From assembly GCA_023052935.1 (NCBI GenBank), contig CM041292.1, positions 28,779,454 through 28,843,453 on the forward strand: a DNA stretch of 64,000 nucleotides. Direction: 5' to 3'. The notes under the pieces were generated by a model, which did not search any database, was not told the origin of the DNA, and saw only the letters and a list, made by a program, of their open reading frames with translations. Numbering within the stretch: the first letter of the stretch is position 1; each line of letters begins with the position of its first letter. A program made the position numbers and the translations under genes. Source of the DNA: Piezodorus guildinii (taxonomy: Eukaryota; Arthropoda; Insecta; Hemiptera; Pentatomidae). Positions 1 through 9,657 of the stretch are shown in pieces.

Positions 1-1330
1 AAATTGGTTTTTGGGGATGGTTGTGTGTGTTTCGATTTTGTTCCACTTCTTTTCAATTATTTCTTTAATTTTCAGAATACAAATATTAGTGAATAGAGAG
101 GAGGCGTCTAATGAAATTAGTTTATAACCTGTGGGCACATGGATTTGGGTAATTTTTCCGTGAAATTCAAAAGAATCTTTAACATTATATTTGTTAGTTG
201 ACAGATATTTTAAAATATTGGCTAAATATTTGGAAAGTTCGTATGTAGGGGAATTAATAAATGATACTATGGGTCTCACTGGGTTTCCCGGTTTGTGATT
301 TTTTATAACTGAATATAATTTAGGGGATGTTGGGGAATTCGTGATGAGTTTCTGATACGTTTTGATGTCTATGTATTTAAGTTTTTTTATTGTACTCAAG
401 GCTTTATTGGTGTCTGTCATTAATTTATAAGTAGGATTTGAACCGATTTTTTTATATGTATCGGTATCTGTTAACAGTAAGTTGGTCTTAGTGATATAAT
501 CATTTTTATCGATAGCAACTGTTTGGTTTGTTTTGTCCGTTTTTGTGATTATTATGTCCGGATTAGTTTTTAAAAACTCTTTTGTGGTTTTATATATTTT
601 TTGCGTGTCCGAATTCCTATTATTGAAGTTTCTGTTATTTTTATAATTTGTAATTATGTTTACACATTTACCTCTCATTTCATCTCGTTTGTTTTCTTCT
701 ATGTTGTTTTGTATAATATACTCAATATCACTAATAATTGTAGTTATTGGCACATGTTTGGGTTCACAATCTATGGAATGTTTGGGGCCAAGAGATAAAA
801 ACTGCTTTATTTCAGACGGAAACTCTATATTAGTGAGGTTTACGAACCATTTTTCATTCCCGATATTGTTGTGTTTTAATGCTGATATTTTTCTTATTTT
901 ATTTATTTGGGTATCTTTTATTTGGCTAAATTGTTGTTCATATGTTTTATTAATATTATTGAAAAAACTGTCACTAATTTTACACGGTAAAAGTTTGCAA
1001 ATTTCTACTTTATGATTGTTGATTTCACTATTTAAAATTCTAACTTTAGATATAGCACTTTTTATTTCTAAGTTTAAAATGTTTTTTTTAAATCTATCCA
1101 TACCTTTTTTGAACTCCATCCTGAATTTATTTTCTATTTTACATGTTTGATTAATTTTATTTAGAGAATTTTCGATGTGTTTCGGTAGGATGTTTTCTTT
1201 TCTGCATCTAAGTAGGAAAATCTGGTTGTTTTTTGGCAGCAGCTAGTTTCTTCAGAGTGTTCTGGTATAACTTCATAAGTGAAATTACCTGGGTACCATA
1301 TGTTGATCTAATTTCTTCATAAAATCCCAT
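1..1330 (-). pseudogene. PLE polyprotein, N-terminal part (runs off window, one frameshift)
   Basis: The minus strand opens with an ATG at 1330-1328 and encodes a lysine- and asparagine-rich leader, a region containing WFVNLTN and FLSLGPKH, then the start of the reverse transcriptase including LITKTDKTN-like and DTDTYKK segments. These are typical of the part of Penelope-like proteins before the RT fingers. The frame is broken once, near 1228-1236, where an A run (T run on the plus strand) appears one base too long; downstream it stays open to base 1. Bases 1-436 encode the same residues as the first ~145 codons of the RT/EN frame at 1883-3430. Whether the frameshift is real or a homopolymer sequencing error cannot be decided here. 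The 5' leader 1331-1420 is T/C-rich on the plus strand. Confidence 0.8.
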
Positions 1331-1420
1331 TTTTTTCCCCCTTTTTCCACTGTTGATTTTTCTTCTAATAACGTTTTGATAATAATATTGTTTGATCAGT
1401 TCTCGACTGTTGATAATTTA

Positions 1421-2016
1421 AGTTTGTGTTGTTCTTAGGTTGCAGTCAATGAATAAACAGTTTTATCTATGCGACGTTTCGAGAATTTATTGTTCTCATA
1501 ATCATGCCTTAACAGTGGAAAAAAACAGAACATTAATATTATTGTACAATAATTAATATATGATGTTATTGTTAAAGATATAAAAAAGAGTACATTGAAC
1601 AATGAATATTAATACAGTAGGTACATAGATATTTTAAATTAGGATTTACATTATTATAAAATTACTTACAATTTTGGACAAAATAGTGTCTTAATTAGGC
1701 ATGTTAAGCCTACAAGCTTTGAAAGAACACTGAAAAAGTAAAAAAGGAATCGTTCAAGTATGGAAGATTTTCCAGGAATTTATGATGACGTCAGGTGTCT
1801 GGGGTATTCTCCCTCCTATTGTTGAGTTGTTTTCGTTTTATTTCGTATTATTATTAAGACGTTTATTTTATTTTTTAAAATTTTAATATGTGTTTATCAA
1901 ATTCGAGTAACATGCATTTAGGTTTTGGACATCCGATTTTTTATTTATGGCGCGATTTTTATATTTCTCTATGGTAATCATTTCTTTAAAATTTCGTTTG
2001 AAGCTGTTTTTTTCAT
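1421..2016 (-). repeat. PLE 3' end, left inverted arm (596 bp)
   Basis: Covers the last ~45 codons of the RT/EN frame plus the 3' untranslated end. It is the reverse complement of 3512-4107 over 596 bases with no mismatch seen by eye. On the minus strand it holds a GAGAA/TTCTC hairpin followed by GAAACGTC (1473-1504), resembling the stem II and GAAA part of a hammerhead ribozyme. The expected CUGANGA box is replaced by TGATTAT, so activity is doubtful. Confidence 0.9.
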
Positions 2017-3452
2017 AATGAATAATTTTCGGTGAGTGAAATTTAAATGAATGTCCCGTTTTTCTGAAATGAGTAGTGAGGGCAGTTTGGTCAGGTTTAT
2101 TTGGGTCTTTTTTAATTGAAGTGCAGCTATATTTGTGTTGGTATACTCTCCTTTTTAAATATTGTTCCGATGTTCCAAAATAAGACTTTCCGCATTTGTC
2201 TTCACAAGGTATTTCGTATACTACATTTGATTGAAGGTCTAATTTGTCGGAATCTTTAGTTTTTGTAAATAATTTTGATAAAGTATTTATATTTTTGTAC
2301 GTAATGGCAGAATCACTATTATTTCTGTTAATGTTAAGTGCTTTTGCAAGTTTTTCGGAAAGTGTGGGTATGTATGGGATAGTGTAATATATTTTGGTGC
2401 TGTTCTCATTGTGTTGTTGTTTTTGTGACGTTGGTATCTGTTTTAGTAGTTTACATATGAGTTTGTGTGGATAACCATTTTCTAAAAGGAGGTCAACTAC
2501 TTTATTTTCCGCGATTTTTTGGTATTTTTTTGAGGTTAATTTTCTCGCTCGATCTATTAAATTTTTTGCTGTGTTGATTTTATACCTATTAGGACATTGA
2601 CTTTTATAGTGGATGTATCTACCGGAATGAATAGGCTTTTGCCACCACTTGGTTTCTATTTCCCCGTTTTGTTTGTGAATTAAGAGTATGTCTAAAAATG
2701 GTAAACTATTGTTAGTTTCATGTTCAATCGTAAATGTCAGTCTGTGTGAATATTTGTTAAATTCAGTTAATATAATATCTTCTTCATTATTTTTTGTGGG
2801 TATTGCGGTTATGATGTCATCTACAAATTTAAATAAAAACGGAATATTGAATGGAATTTTGGGAATAACTGTATCGAGTAATTCTTCTAAGTAAATGTCT
2901 GCCAGAATTGGAGCAATAGGGGATCCCATGGGGCAGCCATACTTTTGAACATAAAAATTATCATTAAATTGGAAATATCCTCTATCCGTACAGAGGGTGA
3001 GGAGTTTCAAAAATTGGTTTTTGGGGATGGTTGTGTGTGTTTCGATTTTGTTCCACTTCTTTTCAATTATTTCTTTAATTTTCAGAATACAAATATTAGT
3101 GAATAGAGAGGAGGCGTCTAATGAAATTAGTTTATAACCTGTGGGCACATGGATTTGGGTAATTTTTCCGTGAAATTCAAAAGAATCTTTAACATTATAT
3201 TTGTTAGTTGACAGATATTTTAAAATATTGGCTAAATATTTGGAAAGTTCGTATGTAGGGGAATTAATAAATGATACTATGGGTCTCACTGGGTTTCCCG
3301 GTTTGTGATTTTTTATAACTGAATATAATTTAGGGGATGTTGGGGAATTCGTGATGAGTTTCTGATACGTTTTGATGTCTATGTATTTAAGTTTTTTTAT
3401 TGTACTCAAGGCTTTATTGGTGTCTGTCATTAATTTATAAGTAGGATTTGAA
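1883..3452 (-). CDS. PLE reverse transcriptase + GIY-YIG-like endonuclease (5'-truncated copy)
   Basis: A 515-residue open frame (first Met at 3430) that enters mid-protein, since the coding similarity continues to the truncation point near 3452. RT motifs in order: NHKPGNPVRPIVS near residue 41, LDASSLFTN near 104, YGCPMGSPIAPILADIYLE near 164-182, and the catalytic FVDD at 202-205. A C-terminal nuclease region begins near residue 404 with VYEIPC...CGKSYFG and RR at 427-428 followed by YQHK, the Penelope-type GIY-YIG layout. Known of the family: RT copies the RNA and the GIY-YIG nuclease nicks the target. With no N-terminal leader this copy should be non-functional alone; it serves as the upstream pseudo-LTR copy of the element continuing at 1330. 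The first Met is only the first ATG after truncation. Confidence 0.9.
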
Positions 3453-3511
3453 AAAAATCCTAAATGAAAAAAACAGAATGGTACATGGAAATGAAAAAAA
3501 GGTACATGGAA

Positions 3512-4106
3512 ATGAAAAAAACAGCTTCAAACGAAATTTTAAAGAAATGATTACCATAGAGAAATATAAAAATCGCGCCATAAATAAAAAATCGGATGTC
3601 CAAAACCTAAATGCATGTTACTCGAATTTGATAAACACATATTAAAATTTTAAAAAATAAAATAAACGTCTTAATAATAATACGAAATAAAACGAAAACA
3701 ACTCAACAATAGGAGGGAGAATACCCCAGACACCTGACGTCATCATAAATTCCTGGAAAATCTTCCATACTTGAACGATTCCTTTTTTACTTTTTCAGTG
3801 TTCTTTCAAAGCTTGTAGGCTTAACATGCCTAATTAAGACACTATTTTGTCCAAAATTGTAAGTAATTTTATAATAATGTAAATCCTAATTTAAAATATC
3901 TATGTACCTACTGTATTAATATTCATTGTTCAATGTACTCTTTTTTATATCTTTAACAATAACATCATATATTAATTATTGTACAATAATATTAATGTTC
4001 TGTTTTTTTCCACTGTTAAGGCATGATTATGAGAACAATAAATTCTCGAAACGTCGCATAGATAAAACTGTTTATTCATTGACTGCAACCTAAGAACAAC
4101 ACAAAC

Positions 4107-4107
<1 letters not shown>
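3512..4107 (+). repeat. PLE 3' end, right inverted arm (596 bp)
   Basis: Plus-strand copy of the PLE C-terminal coding tail (SFKRNFKEM... to the stop codon) and 3' untranslated region, in inverted orientation to 1421-2016. The short open frame at 3448-3645 is this tail fused to junction filler, not a gene. Bases 3453-3511 are not PLE sequence: they hold two copies of GGTACATGGAAATGAAAAAAA (3480-3500 and 3501-3521), which look like slippage products at the inversion junction. Confidence 0.88.

Positions 4108-4184
<77 letters not shown>
4108..4184. repeat. (TA)n microsatellite, left half
   Basis: Uninterrupted TA dinucleotides after a short TATATAAATA lead-in. The tract resumes at 7021 on the other side of the copia element, so the element appears to have landed inside one long (TA)n array. 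Confidence 0.95.
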
Positions 4185-4191
<7 letters not shown>

Positions 4192-4382
4192 GTTATAGAG
4201 TATTAGGCAGTGGAATAAAAGAACCTTGTACTAGACAGCTTGTTTATTACTGCTATATATACAAACAACATGGCGCAGGGGACGCTACCAACTGGACTGT
4301 ACTGTTTGTTGTTGGGCTGCTGTACACCTAGGTGGAAGTTCAGTGCCACAACTATCTTTACATATACAATCGATATTTAACA
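4185..4382 (-). repeat. copia element 3' LTR
   Basis: 198 bp, beginning TGTTAAATATCG on the minus strand. It matches 6823-7020 except for one base I can see (GCTATATATAC here, GCTTTATATAC in the other LTR), implying a young insertion. It contains a TATATAA-like promoter stretch and an AATAAA-like signal on the minus strand. Confidence 0.93.
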
Positions 4383-4391
4383 CACCCCCTC
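4383..4391 (-). other. polypurine tract of the copia element
   Basis: The minus strand reads GAGGGGGTG directly before the 3' LTR, the expected primer for plus-strand synthesis. Confidence 0.75.
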
Positions 4392-4613
4392 AATTGAATG
4401 TTTTCAAATATATACATACACAAGTAAATATTCAATTGTATCTCACATACAAAACAAGTAAAAATATTATTCTACTACAAAATTCTACACCACAAAACAA
4501 GTAAAAATATTATTCTATTAAAAATTCTATACAACAAAGCAAGTAAAATATTATACTATTACAAAATTCTATACAACAATTTTAGCACAATATATATACA
4601 TGACATTAATATA

Positions 4614-4995
4614 TTAATTAATTAAAGCCTTCCGAAACATTTGAAACTTATCAAAGGCAAGTGGTTTTGTGAACAAATCTGCCACATTGCGGTCAGAATT
4701 GATGTGTTCCACAGATATTATTTCTTTGGAAATAAGATCTTTAACAAAATGGAATTTTATATCAATGTGTTTTGCTCGTTTAGAGTTTTCACAATTCTTT
4801 ATAAAAGCTATAGCACTAGTGTTATCCACCAACAGTTTTCCACTTACTGTTTCACCACTGAACTCACTAATTATTCCACTTAAACTCACAATTTCCTGTG
4901 ATGCCATTCCTCCTTTTTATTAGCATCCTCATAAGATGATGGAACTCCATCTGATCGGCTTACCATACAGTATGCATTATATAACTCATAATCAT
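4614..4995 (-). pseudogene. copia linker and RNase H C-terminal remnant (RT deleted)
   Basis: From 4995 down to about 4905 an alternative frame encodes a linker ending in ANKKEEWH, which in intact copia elements leads into reverse transcriptase. The next open frame (4907-4614, 97 residues) starts directly in RNase H: SQEIVSLSGII, LLVDNTSAIAFIKN, RAKHIDIKFHFVKDLI, then NVADLFTKPL. The whole RT domain is therefore missing between these segments, with a frame change at the junction. The two parts cannot yield a working polyprotein. Confidence 0.85.
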
Positions 4996-6729
4996 TTAGG
5001 AAATGAGGTTTTGACCGTTTCTCTGAGGTCTAGAAGTTTCTTCTGAATGCTCTGGATTGGATTCTTCATTCTGAAGTCTTGAAGGGTTTTCTGACTGCTC
5101 TGGATCACAATCATTCTGAGGTCTAGAAGTATCTTCTGGCTGCTCTGAAATATTAGTGTTATTCTCTTCACCATTTTTCCTTCCCTCTTCATAGCTTCCA
5201 CCACTATTATGATAGACAATAGGTACATTTTTAACTTCTTTATAGGGCATTTGGCTCTCCTCGAATATCACATCTCTAGATCTAATAACTTTCTGCTCAT
5301 CTGGCAACCAAATCCTATACCCACCACCACAATAACCAACCATCACCCCCTCCTTGCTTCTGGGATCCAATTTGGAACCTTTAGGAAGAATGGTAGGCCA
5401 TGCTCGGCAACCAAATATTCGAAGTTTAGACAGATCATTTCTGCCATTCCATTTTAATGAGGGAGTTTCACCTTTATTTAAGGCTGAAGTAGGTGACCTA
5501 TTCAGTTCATACGCACAACATCGAGCTGCTTCCCCCCACAAGAACTTGGGGATGCCGGAATCTGATACCTTAGTACGCATCATATCTAATAGTGTCCTAT
5601 TCATTCTTTCACTCTTTCCGTTCATTTGAGGGCTATATGGCAAAGAATATTCTAATTTTATACCTTTATCTGAACAATATTTTTGAAAAAATTTAGACGT
5701 AAATTCTCCTCCATTATCTAAACGTAGCCTCTTCACCGGGACACCCTGCTGCCTTTCTAGTTCCGCTATATAATCCATCAGGTTTGTTTCAGCTTCGCTC
5801 TTCATATGGAGAAGTTTAACATGCACAAAATGAGTGAAGTCATCCAAAATCACCTGCATATACTTATGTCCTTCAACTGATTCAGGATTGAAAGGACCAC
5901 ATATATCAGAGTGAATTAATTCACCAACCTTTGATGTGCGTTTCCTATTATTTGAAAAGGGCTGTCTAGTAGCCTTACCTTCAATGCATGCCGAACACTT
6001 CTTGTCACTATAGGGTAGTCCTAAACTTTTAAGTCCATGCCGATTCAAATGTCCTAGCCGTTTATGCCATAGATCTCCATCCGTAGCACTTGAAATGTTG
6101 CACTTGACTTGATTATCACTGGGTTCATCAAATGTAAATATGTACAATCCATTCACTCGTGGACAACTCAGCTTAAAATTTCTTCCGCAGATTTTCATCT
6201 CCTTAGAATCTGTAATCACTTTTAAGCCTTTTGAGGTAACTGCACTCACTGATAATAAATTATGTTTTAACCCCGGGACTATTAAACCTTTAATGTTTAC
6301 AACCTTACCTTGAGAGGTTACTCTTAGGGTACCTTCTTTTCTAGTAAACATTTTATCACCATTAGCTATATGTATGGCGACATCATGATCAAGATTACAA
6401 ACATTTGACAAAAGGGGTTCCAATTCTGCCTTAAAAAGATGGTTACTCGCACCTGAATCGACTAAAAACACATTGTTAGATGATAGTTTAATATTACCAC
6501 AATTTAGGGCCACCATTACAACTTCTTCATCTACATCTGCTGAATTACCCTGGATTGTTCCTCTTCTTTTCCCACGAAAGCTTCTATTAAAGGATTTACT
6601 TCCACGGTTCTGCTTATTTTTGGGACACTGTGCCTTGAAATGTCTTTTATCCCCACATATAAAGCAACCACTCTGTGCTTTAAATGATACTTCTGATGTA
6701 GTAACTGACGCCATAGTACCGGTAAACAA
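4996..6729 (-). CDS. copia Gag remnant, protease and integrase
   Basis: A 577-residue frame. A CCHC zinc knuckle (C22, C25, H30, C35) lies almost at the N-terminus, so the usual ~200-residue Gag domain before it is absent. The aspartic protease motif DSGA is at 91-94. The integrase has its HHCC finger at H222, H227, C245, C248 and the catalytic triad D275, D338, E374, with 35 residues between the last two as in copia integrases. The C-terminal tail (about 515-570) carries three degenerate copies of an SEQPEDTSRPQN-like unit. The frame ends near a shift into the linker at about 5018. Known role: protease matures the polyprotein and integrase inserts the cDNA. Without RT it can only act in trans, if expressed. 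Confidence 0.92.
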   Translation of the reverse strand: MFTGTMASVTTSEVSFKAQSGCFICGDKRHFKAQCPKNKQNRGSKSFNRSFRGKRRGTIQGNSADVDEEVVMVALNCGNIKLSSNNVFLVDSGASNHLFKAELEPLLSNVCNLDHDVAIHIANGDKMFTRKEGTLRVTSQGKVVNIKGLIVPGLKHNLLSVSAVTSKGLKVITDSKEMKICGRNFKLSCPRVNGLYIFTFDEPSDNQVKCNISSATDGDLWHKRLGHLNRHGLKSLGLPYSDKKCSACIEGKATRQPFSNNRKRTSKVGELIHSDICGPFNPESVEGHKYMQVILDDFTHFVHVKLLHMKSEAETNLMDYIAELERQQGVPVKRLRLDNGGEFTSKFFQKYCSDKGIKLEYSLPYSPQMNGKSERMNRTLLDMMRTKVSDSGIPKFLWGEAARCCAYELNRSPTSALNKGETPSLKWNGRNDLSKLRIFGCRAWPTILPKGSKLDPRSKEGVMVGYCGGGYRIWLPDEQKVIRSRDVIFEESQMPYKEVKNVPIVYHNSGGSYEEGRKNGEENNTNISEQPEDTSRPQNDCDPEQSENPSRLQNEESNPEHSEETSRPQRNGQNLIS

Positions 6730-6806
6730 AATTCACTAATAAAATAATATCACTTCGCGACTACGCGTCGACACTATACACAAATACTATGCTCTGCACA
6801 AAAATA

Positions 6807-6822
6807 CTCTGGGCCCATAACC
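6807..6822 (-). other. copia primer-binding site
   Basis: The minus strand reads GGTTATGGGCCCAGAG immediately after the 5' LTR. This matches the primer-binding site pattern of Drosophila copia, which uses an internal fragment of initiator tRNA-Met. Confidence 0.8.
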
Positions 6823-7016
6823 TATTAAAGTTATAGAGTATTAGGCAGTGGAATAAAAGAACCTTGTACTAGACAGCTTGTTTATTACTGCTTTATATAC
6901 AAACAACATGGCGCAGGGGACGCTACCAACTGGACTGTACTGTTTGTTGTTGGGCTGCTGTACACCTAGGTGGAAGTTCAGTGCCACAACTATCTTTACA
7001 TATACAATCGATATTT

Positions 7017-7020
<4 letters not shown>
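6823..7020 (-). repeat. copia element 5' LTR
   Basis: 198 bp, TGTTAA... on the minus strand; near-identical partner of 4185-4382. It contains TATATAAAG on the minus strand as a likely promoter core. Confidence 0.93.

Positions 7021-7091
<71 letters not shown>
7021..7091. repeat. (TA)n microsatellite, right half
   Basis: TA dinucleotides starting at the first base after the copia 5' LTR; continuation of the array at 4108-4184. Confidence 0.95.
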
Positions 7092-7092
<1 letters not shown>

Positions 7093-8595
7093 GTTACACT
7101 TACAAAACATTTTGAATAAGTAAAATCATGTACCAAATTTAGGCAGTTTTAATATTTTTATAGAGTATCATAAGATTATATTCAATATTCGATACTAAAA
7201 TGCGCATATTTCGTTTTAAAACAGCGTCAGATTAAAGGTTTCATTAGAAAATATCTTATTTATAATTATATTTATTCATTTGCGACTATAATTGAAATTA
7301 TAGGATGGCCAAAATTTGTATTTTTAATCAAGTCAGATCAGCTTATAGAATAAAGATATTTCAAAAGAATCCTGCCTAAGTAAATTGGATTGCCCCAACT
7401 ATACAGGATATTATATTTTTATAATAACTTTTTCAAATAAAATTTGTATTTTATTTTGTTAACTTCAATGATCAATTACTATTAGTAGTAAATCTTAAAA
7501 AACTATTATTCTACAACCAATGAAGAATCCAGGGTTCAGTACTTATAGATAATCGTACATTTTCATTCTATTAATGAAGTTGTGACGGGCTTTATTTGTG
7601 AGTATGGAGTGAGGTTATAAACACACAGCTGTAATGTTATAAGCAGTCGCAAAGAGGTTATGTGAAATGGATTTGTCTCTGCTTCAAACATGTTTATACT
7701 TTTGTTTTCGTTTTTAATTGAAGCTCATTTTTATTTCTTATTTTATTTTCTGTATTTTAATATCGTAGAAAGATTATTTTATTTTACAGTGGCAAATCCA
7801 TTGTAACCTCTCACCAGCTGTTGTCTTCTATCTCTATTATTATTTTGCGCTCCTCATTTTGTCTCTCTTCTGTGTTATTATTTTTATTCAACATTTATAG
7901 AGGCTGGGTGTGCCCCAGGTGTGTATCCATACCCCAGGGCCGCCCCACAGCTGAAACTACTAAATAAACATTATTCCGCTATAGTCAGGATTCGAATCCG
8001 GGACCACAGGAACAATATACTAGAGTTTTGTCCACTGGACAACGCCGCTCTCCTAATAGTGATTTATATTAAGTTGTTTATTATTATTAAGAAAAAAAAA
8101 ATAAGACGCACACATAGATGATAAATATGTATTGGAAGTGGTGATTAAATAAAAATACAGGTGAAAAGAAGAGAATAAAAAATGGTATAAGTATTAATTT
8201 ATTTATTTATTTTGGGGCAAGTCCCTTTAAAATAATACAAAATACAATAATGTAAGATTTAATGTCTCAGAAGAGAAATGAGAAAATAATAAATATACAG
8301 GGTAATAATAATAAGTAAATAAAAAAATGACAAATGACTAAGAAAATTTATATAATAAATCAATATATAGCTTCGAAAACTAATGACTAAAAATATATAT
8401 AAAAAATATAAATCATAATTAAATAATGTAATAAATAAATAATTATCATGTTAACAAACTTAACATAGACAAAAAAATTAAATACAATTCTTATATTTAC
8501 AAATTTTCATGGAAAAAAAAAAATAAAATGACTATGATGCAGTCATTGTAAACAGTTTAGAATATATGATGAAGTTGCTATTCACTGAGTCAAAC
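7092..8595. other. gene-free AT-rich DNA with one SINE-A relic
   Basis: No supported gene. Bases 7890-8055 are a degraded minus-strand copy of the tRNA-derived SINE family A (GGATTCGAATC B box on the minus strand near 7988-7998, and the CCATACCCCAGG body segment). Bases 7495-7560 may be a detached piece of its tail. The rest is simple AT-rich sequence. Confidence 0.6.
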
Positions 8596-8640
8596 CTGAT
8601 GAAGCCGCACAATGAAAACCGAAACGTCGGCACATTAATA
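8596..8640 (+). ncRNA. hammerhead-like core in a PLE-type end (degenerate)
   Basis: CTGATGA at 8596-8602 and CGAAACGTC at 8620-8628 have hammerhead spacing, but the segment between them does not form a clean stem II. Compare 57342-57380, where the stem is intact. Probably an eroded PLE terminal sequence rather than an active ribozyme. Confidence 0.35.
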
Positions 8641-9564
8641 AAATAGGTTTTTTCTTATCAGTAATGCTTTTTAATGACCATATCCCGACCAACTTGTACA
8701 TAAAAAAAAAAAATAATAAATATACTTCTCGATGACAAAAATTGACTTGAGTTTATTTTATTACTGTATTTGTTAATTTAATTTAGTGGTCTTCGTCATA
8801 ATTTTTTGTTGCTCATATATTTACGGTTTTCCTAATTACAGTAACCCTGCAATGGGTGCATTTATGTCTACGCGTACCATCTTGCGATACAACGCGTATT
8901 TTTATTACATAATATAAATTAAGTTACAGAACATATTTTATAAAAAAAACTGTATAATAATAACTGGTAAATAAAACTTAAATATAAACTGATAAATAAA
9001 TCATTTGTTATAACGAATTAACAAAATAATACTAACTAATTAACTAAACACAGGAACCAGCAACAAATAATAAATAATTAATTTCTTATAACTAATTAAC
9101 GAAATAATACAAACTAACTGACTAAACTAAGAAACTAGCTAGTAAATAATTAATTACTTTGTTATAAGTATTAGAAACAGTGAAATTAAATAAAATAAAA
9201 ATTAATAACGAGTTATTGCCTGTTGCTATTTCCCTAATTCTTTATAGTCCACCCGGTCCACAAATTCATCATATATTTATTATTAAAAATTTTAGTTCGA
9301 ACGTTTATACTTGATTTTCGAATAAATTGAAAGGATGAAGATGTCTATCTAGGAAAAGACGGTTCCTTTTTGGGGAAAGAAACATTAAACATCCCTTCGG
9401 TTTAGATATCTTAATTTTAAGCCTAAATATTTTTTTTTTTTTAAATAACCCAAATAGAGTAAAAAAAAAAAAAAAAATGAGATTGTTTACAAAACCAATC
9501 GGAACAAAATATCGGGCACTAGAAATACCTGTTATACTTATCCGAAGGAGGTGGGATGTGGAGA
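8641..9564. other. gene-free stretch upstream of cuticle gene 1
   Basis: AT-rich sequence with short imperfect tandem motifs around 8990-9190 (ATAACTAATTAACGAAATAATAC-like units about 100 bases apart). No coding region recognised. Confidence 0.5.
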
Positions 9565-9618
9565 TGTTGCAAACTGTGGGGTATATAATCTGCGAGCCAT
9601 CGTCCACTTGATATCAGT
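9565..9618 (+). promoter_or_regulatory. core promoter of cuticle gene 1
   Basis: The decamer TGTTGCAAAC is at 9565-9574 and TATATAA at 9582-9588, with a 7-base gap. An initiator TCAGT at 9614-9618 puts the likely start near 9616, about 34 bases after the first T of the TATA box. The same decamer and the same 7-base gap recur at genes 2 and 3. Confidence 0.8.
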
Positions 9619-9657
9619 TCCTTTGGATTTACTTTTCTCTCATCTTCTCCATACATC

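Larger units (their letters stand above)
1..4107 (-). mobile_element. Penelope-like element, partial tandem with inverted 3' arm
   Basis: Read on the minus strand, a 5'-truncated copy (3452 down to 1421) is followed head-to-tail by the start of a second copy whose reading frame runs off the left edge of the window. Bases 1-442 and 3011-3452 are the same sequence in direct orientation, and 1421-2016 is repeated in inverted orientation at 3512-4107. Known of the family: Penelope-like elements typically insert as partial tandems whose upstream truncated copy acts as a pseudo-LTR, and often carry an inverted piece at one end. The arms look identical by eye, so the insertion is probably recent. 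The right end abuts a (TA)n tract; the left end lies outside the window. Confidence 0.88.
4185..7020 (-). mobile_element. Ty1/copia LTR retrotransposon, internally deleted (2.84 kb)
   Basis: Two 198-bp direct repeats (4185-4382, 6823-7020) bound an internal region with a copia-type primer-binding site beside the upstream LTR and a purine tract beside the downstream LTR. The order in the surviving coding sequence (Gag zinc knuckle, protease, integrase, then RNase H) is the Ty1/copia order. Reverse transcriptase is missing, as is most of the Gag N-terminus, so this is a non-autonomous deletion derivative. The insertion sits in (TA)n, so its target duplication cannot be separated from the repeat. 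Confidence 0.93.

Noticed and set aside
601..1015. 65- and 119-codon plus-strand frames
   Set aside because: They are antisense shadows of the PLE coding region.
4992..5228. 78-codon frame overlapping the integrase tail
   Set aside because: Same strand, alternative frame over the minisatellite; the integrase frame carries all domain evidence.
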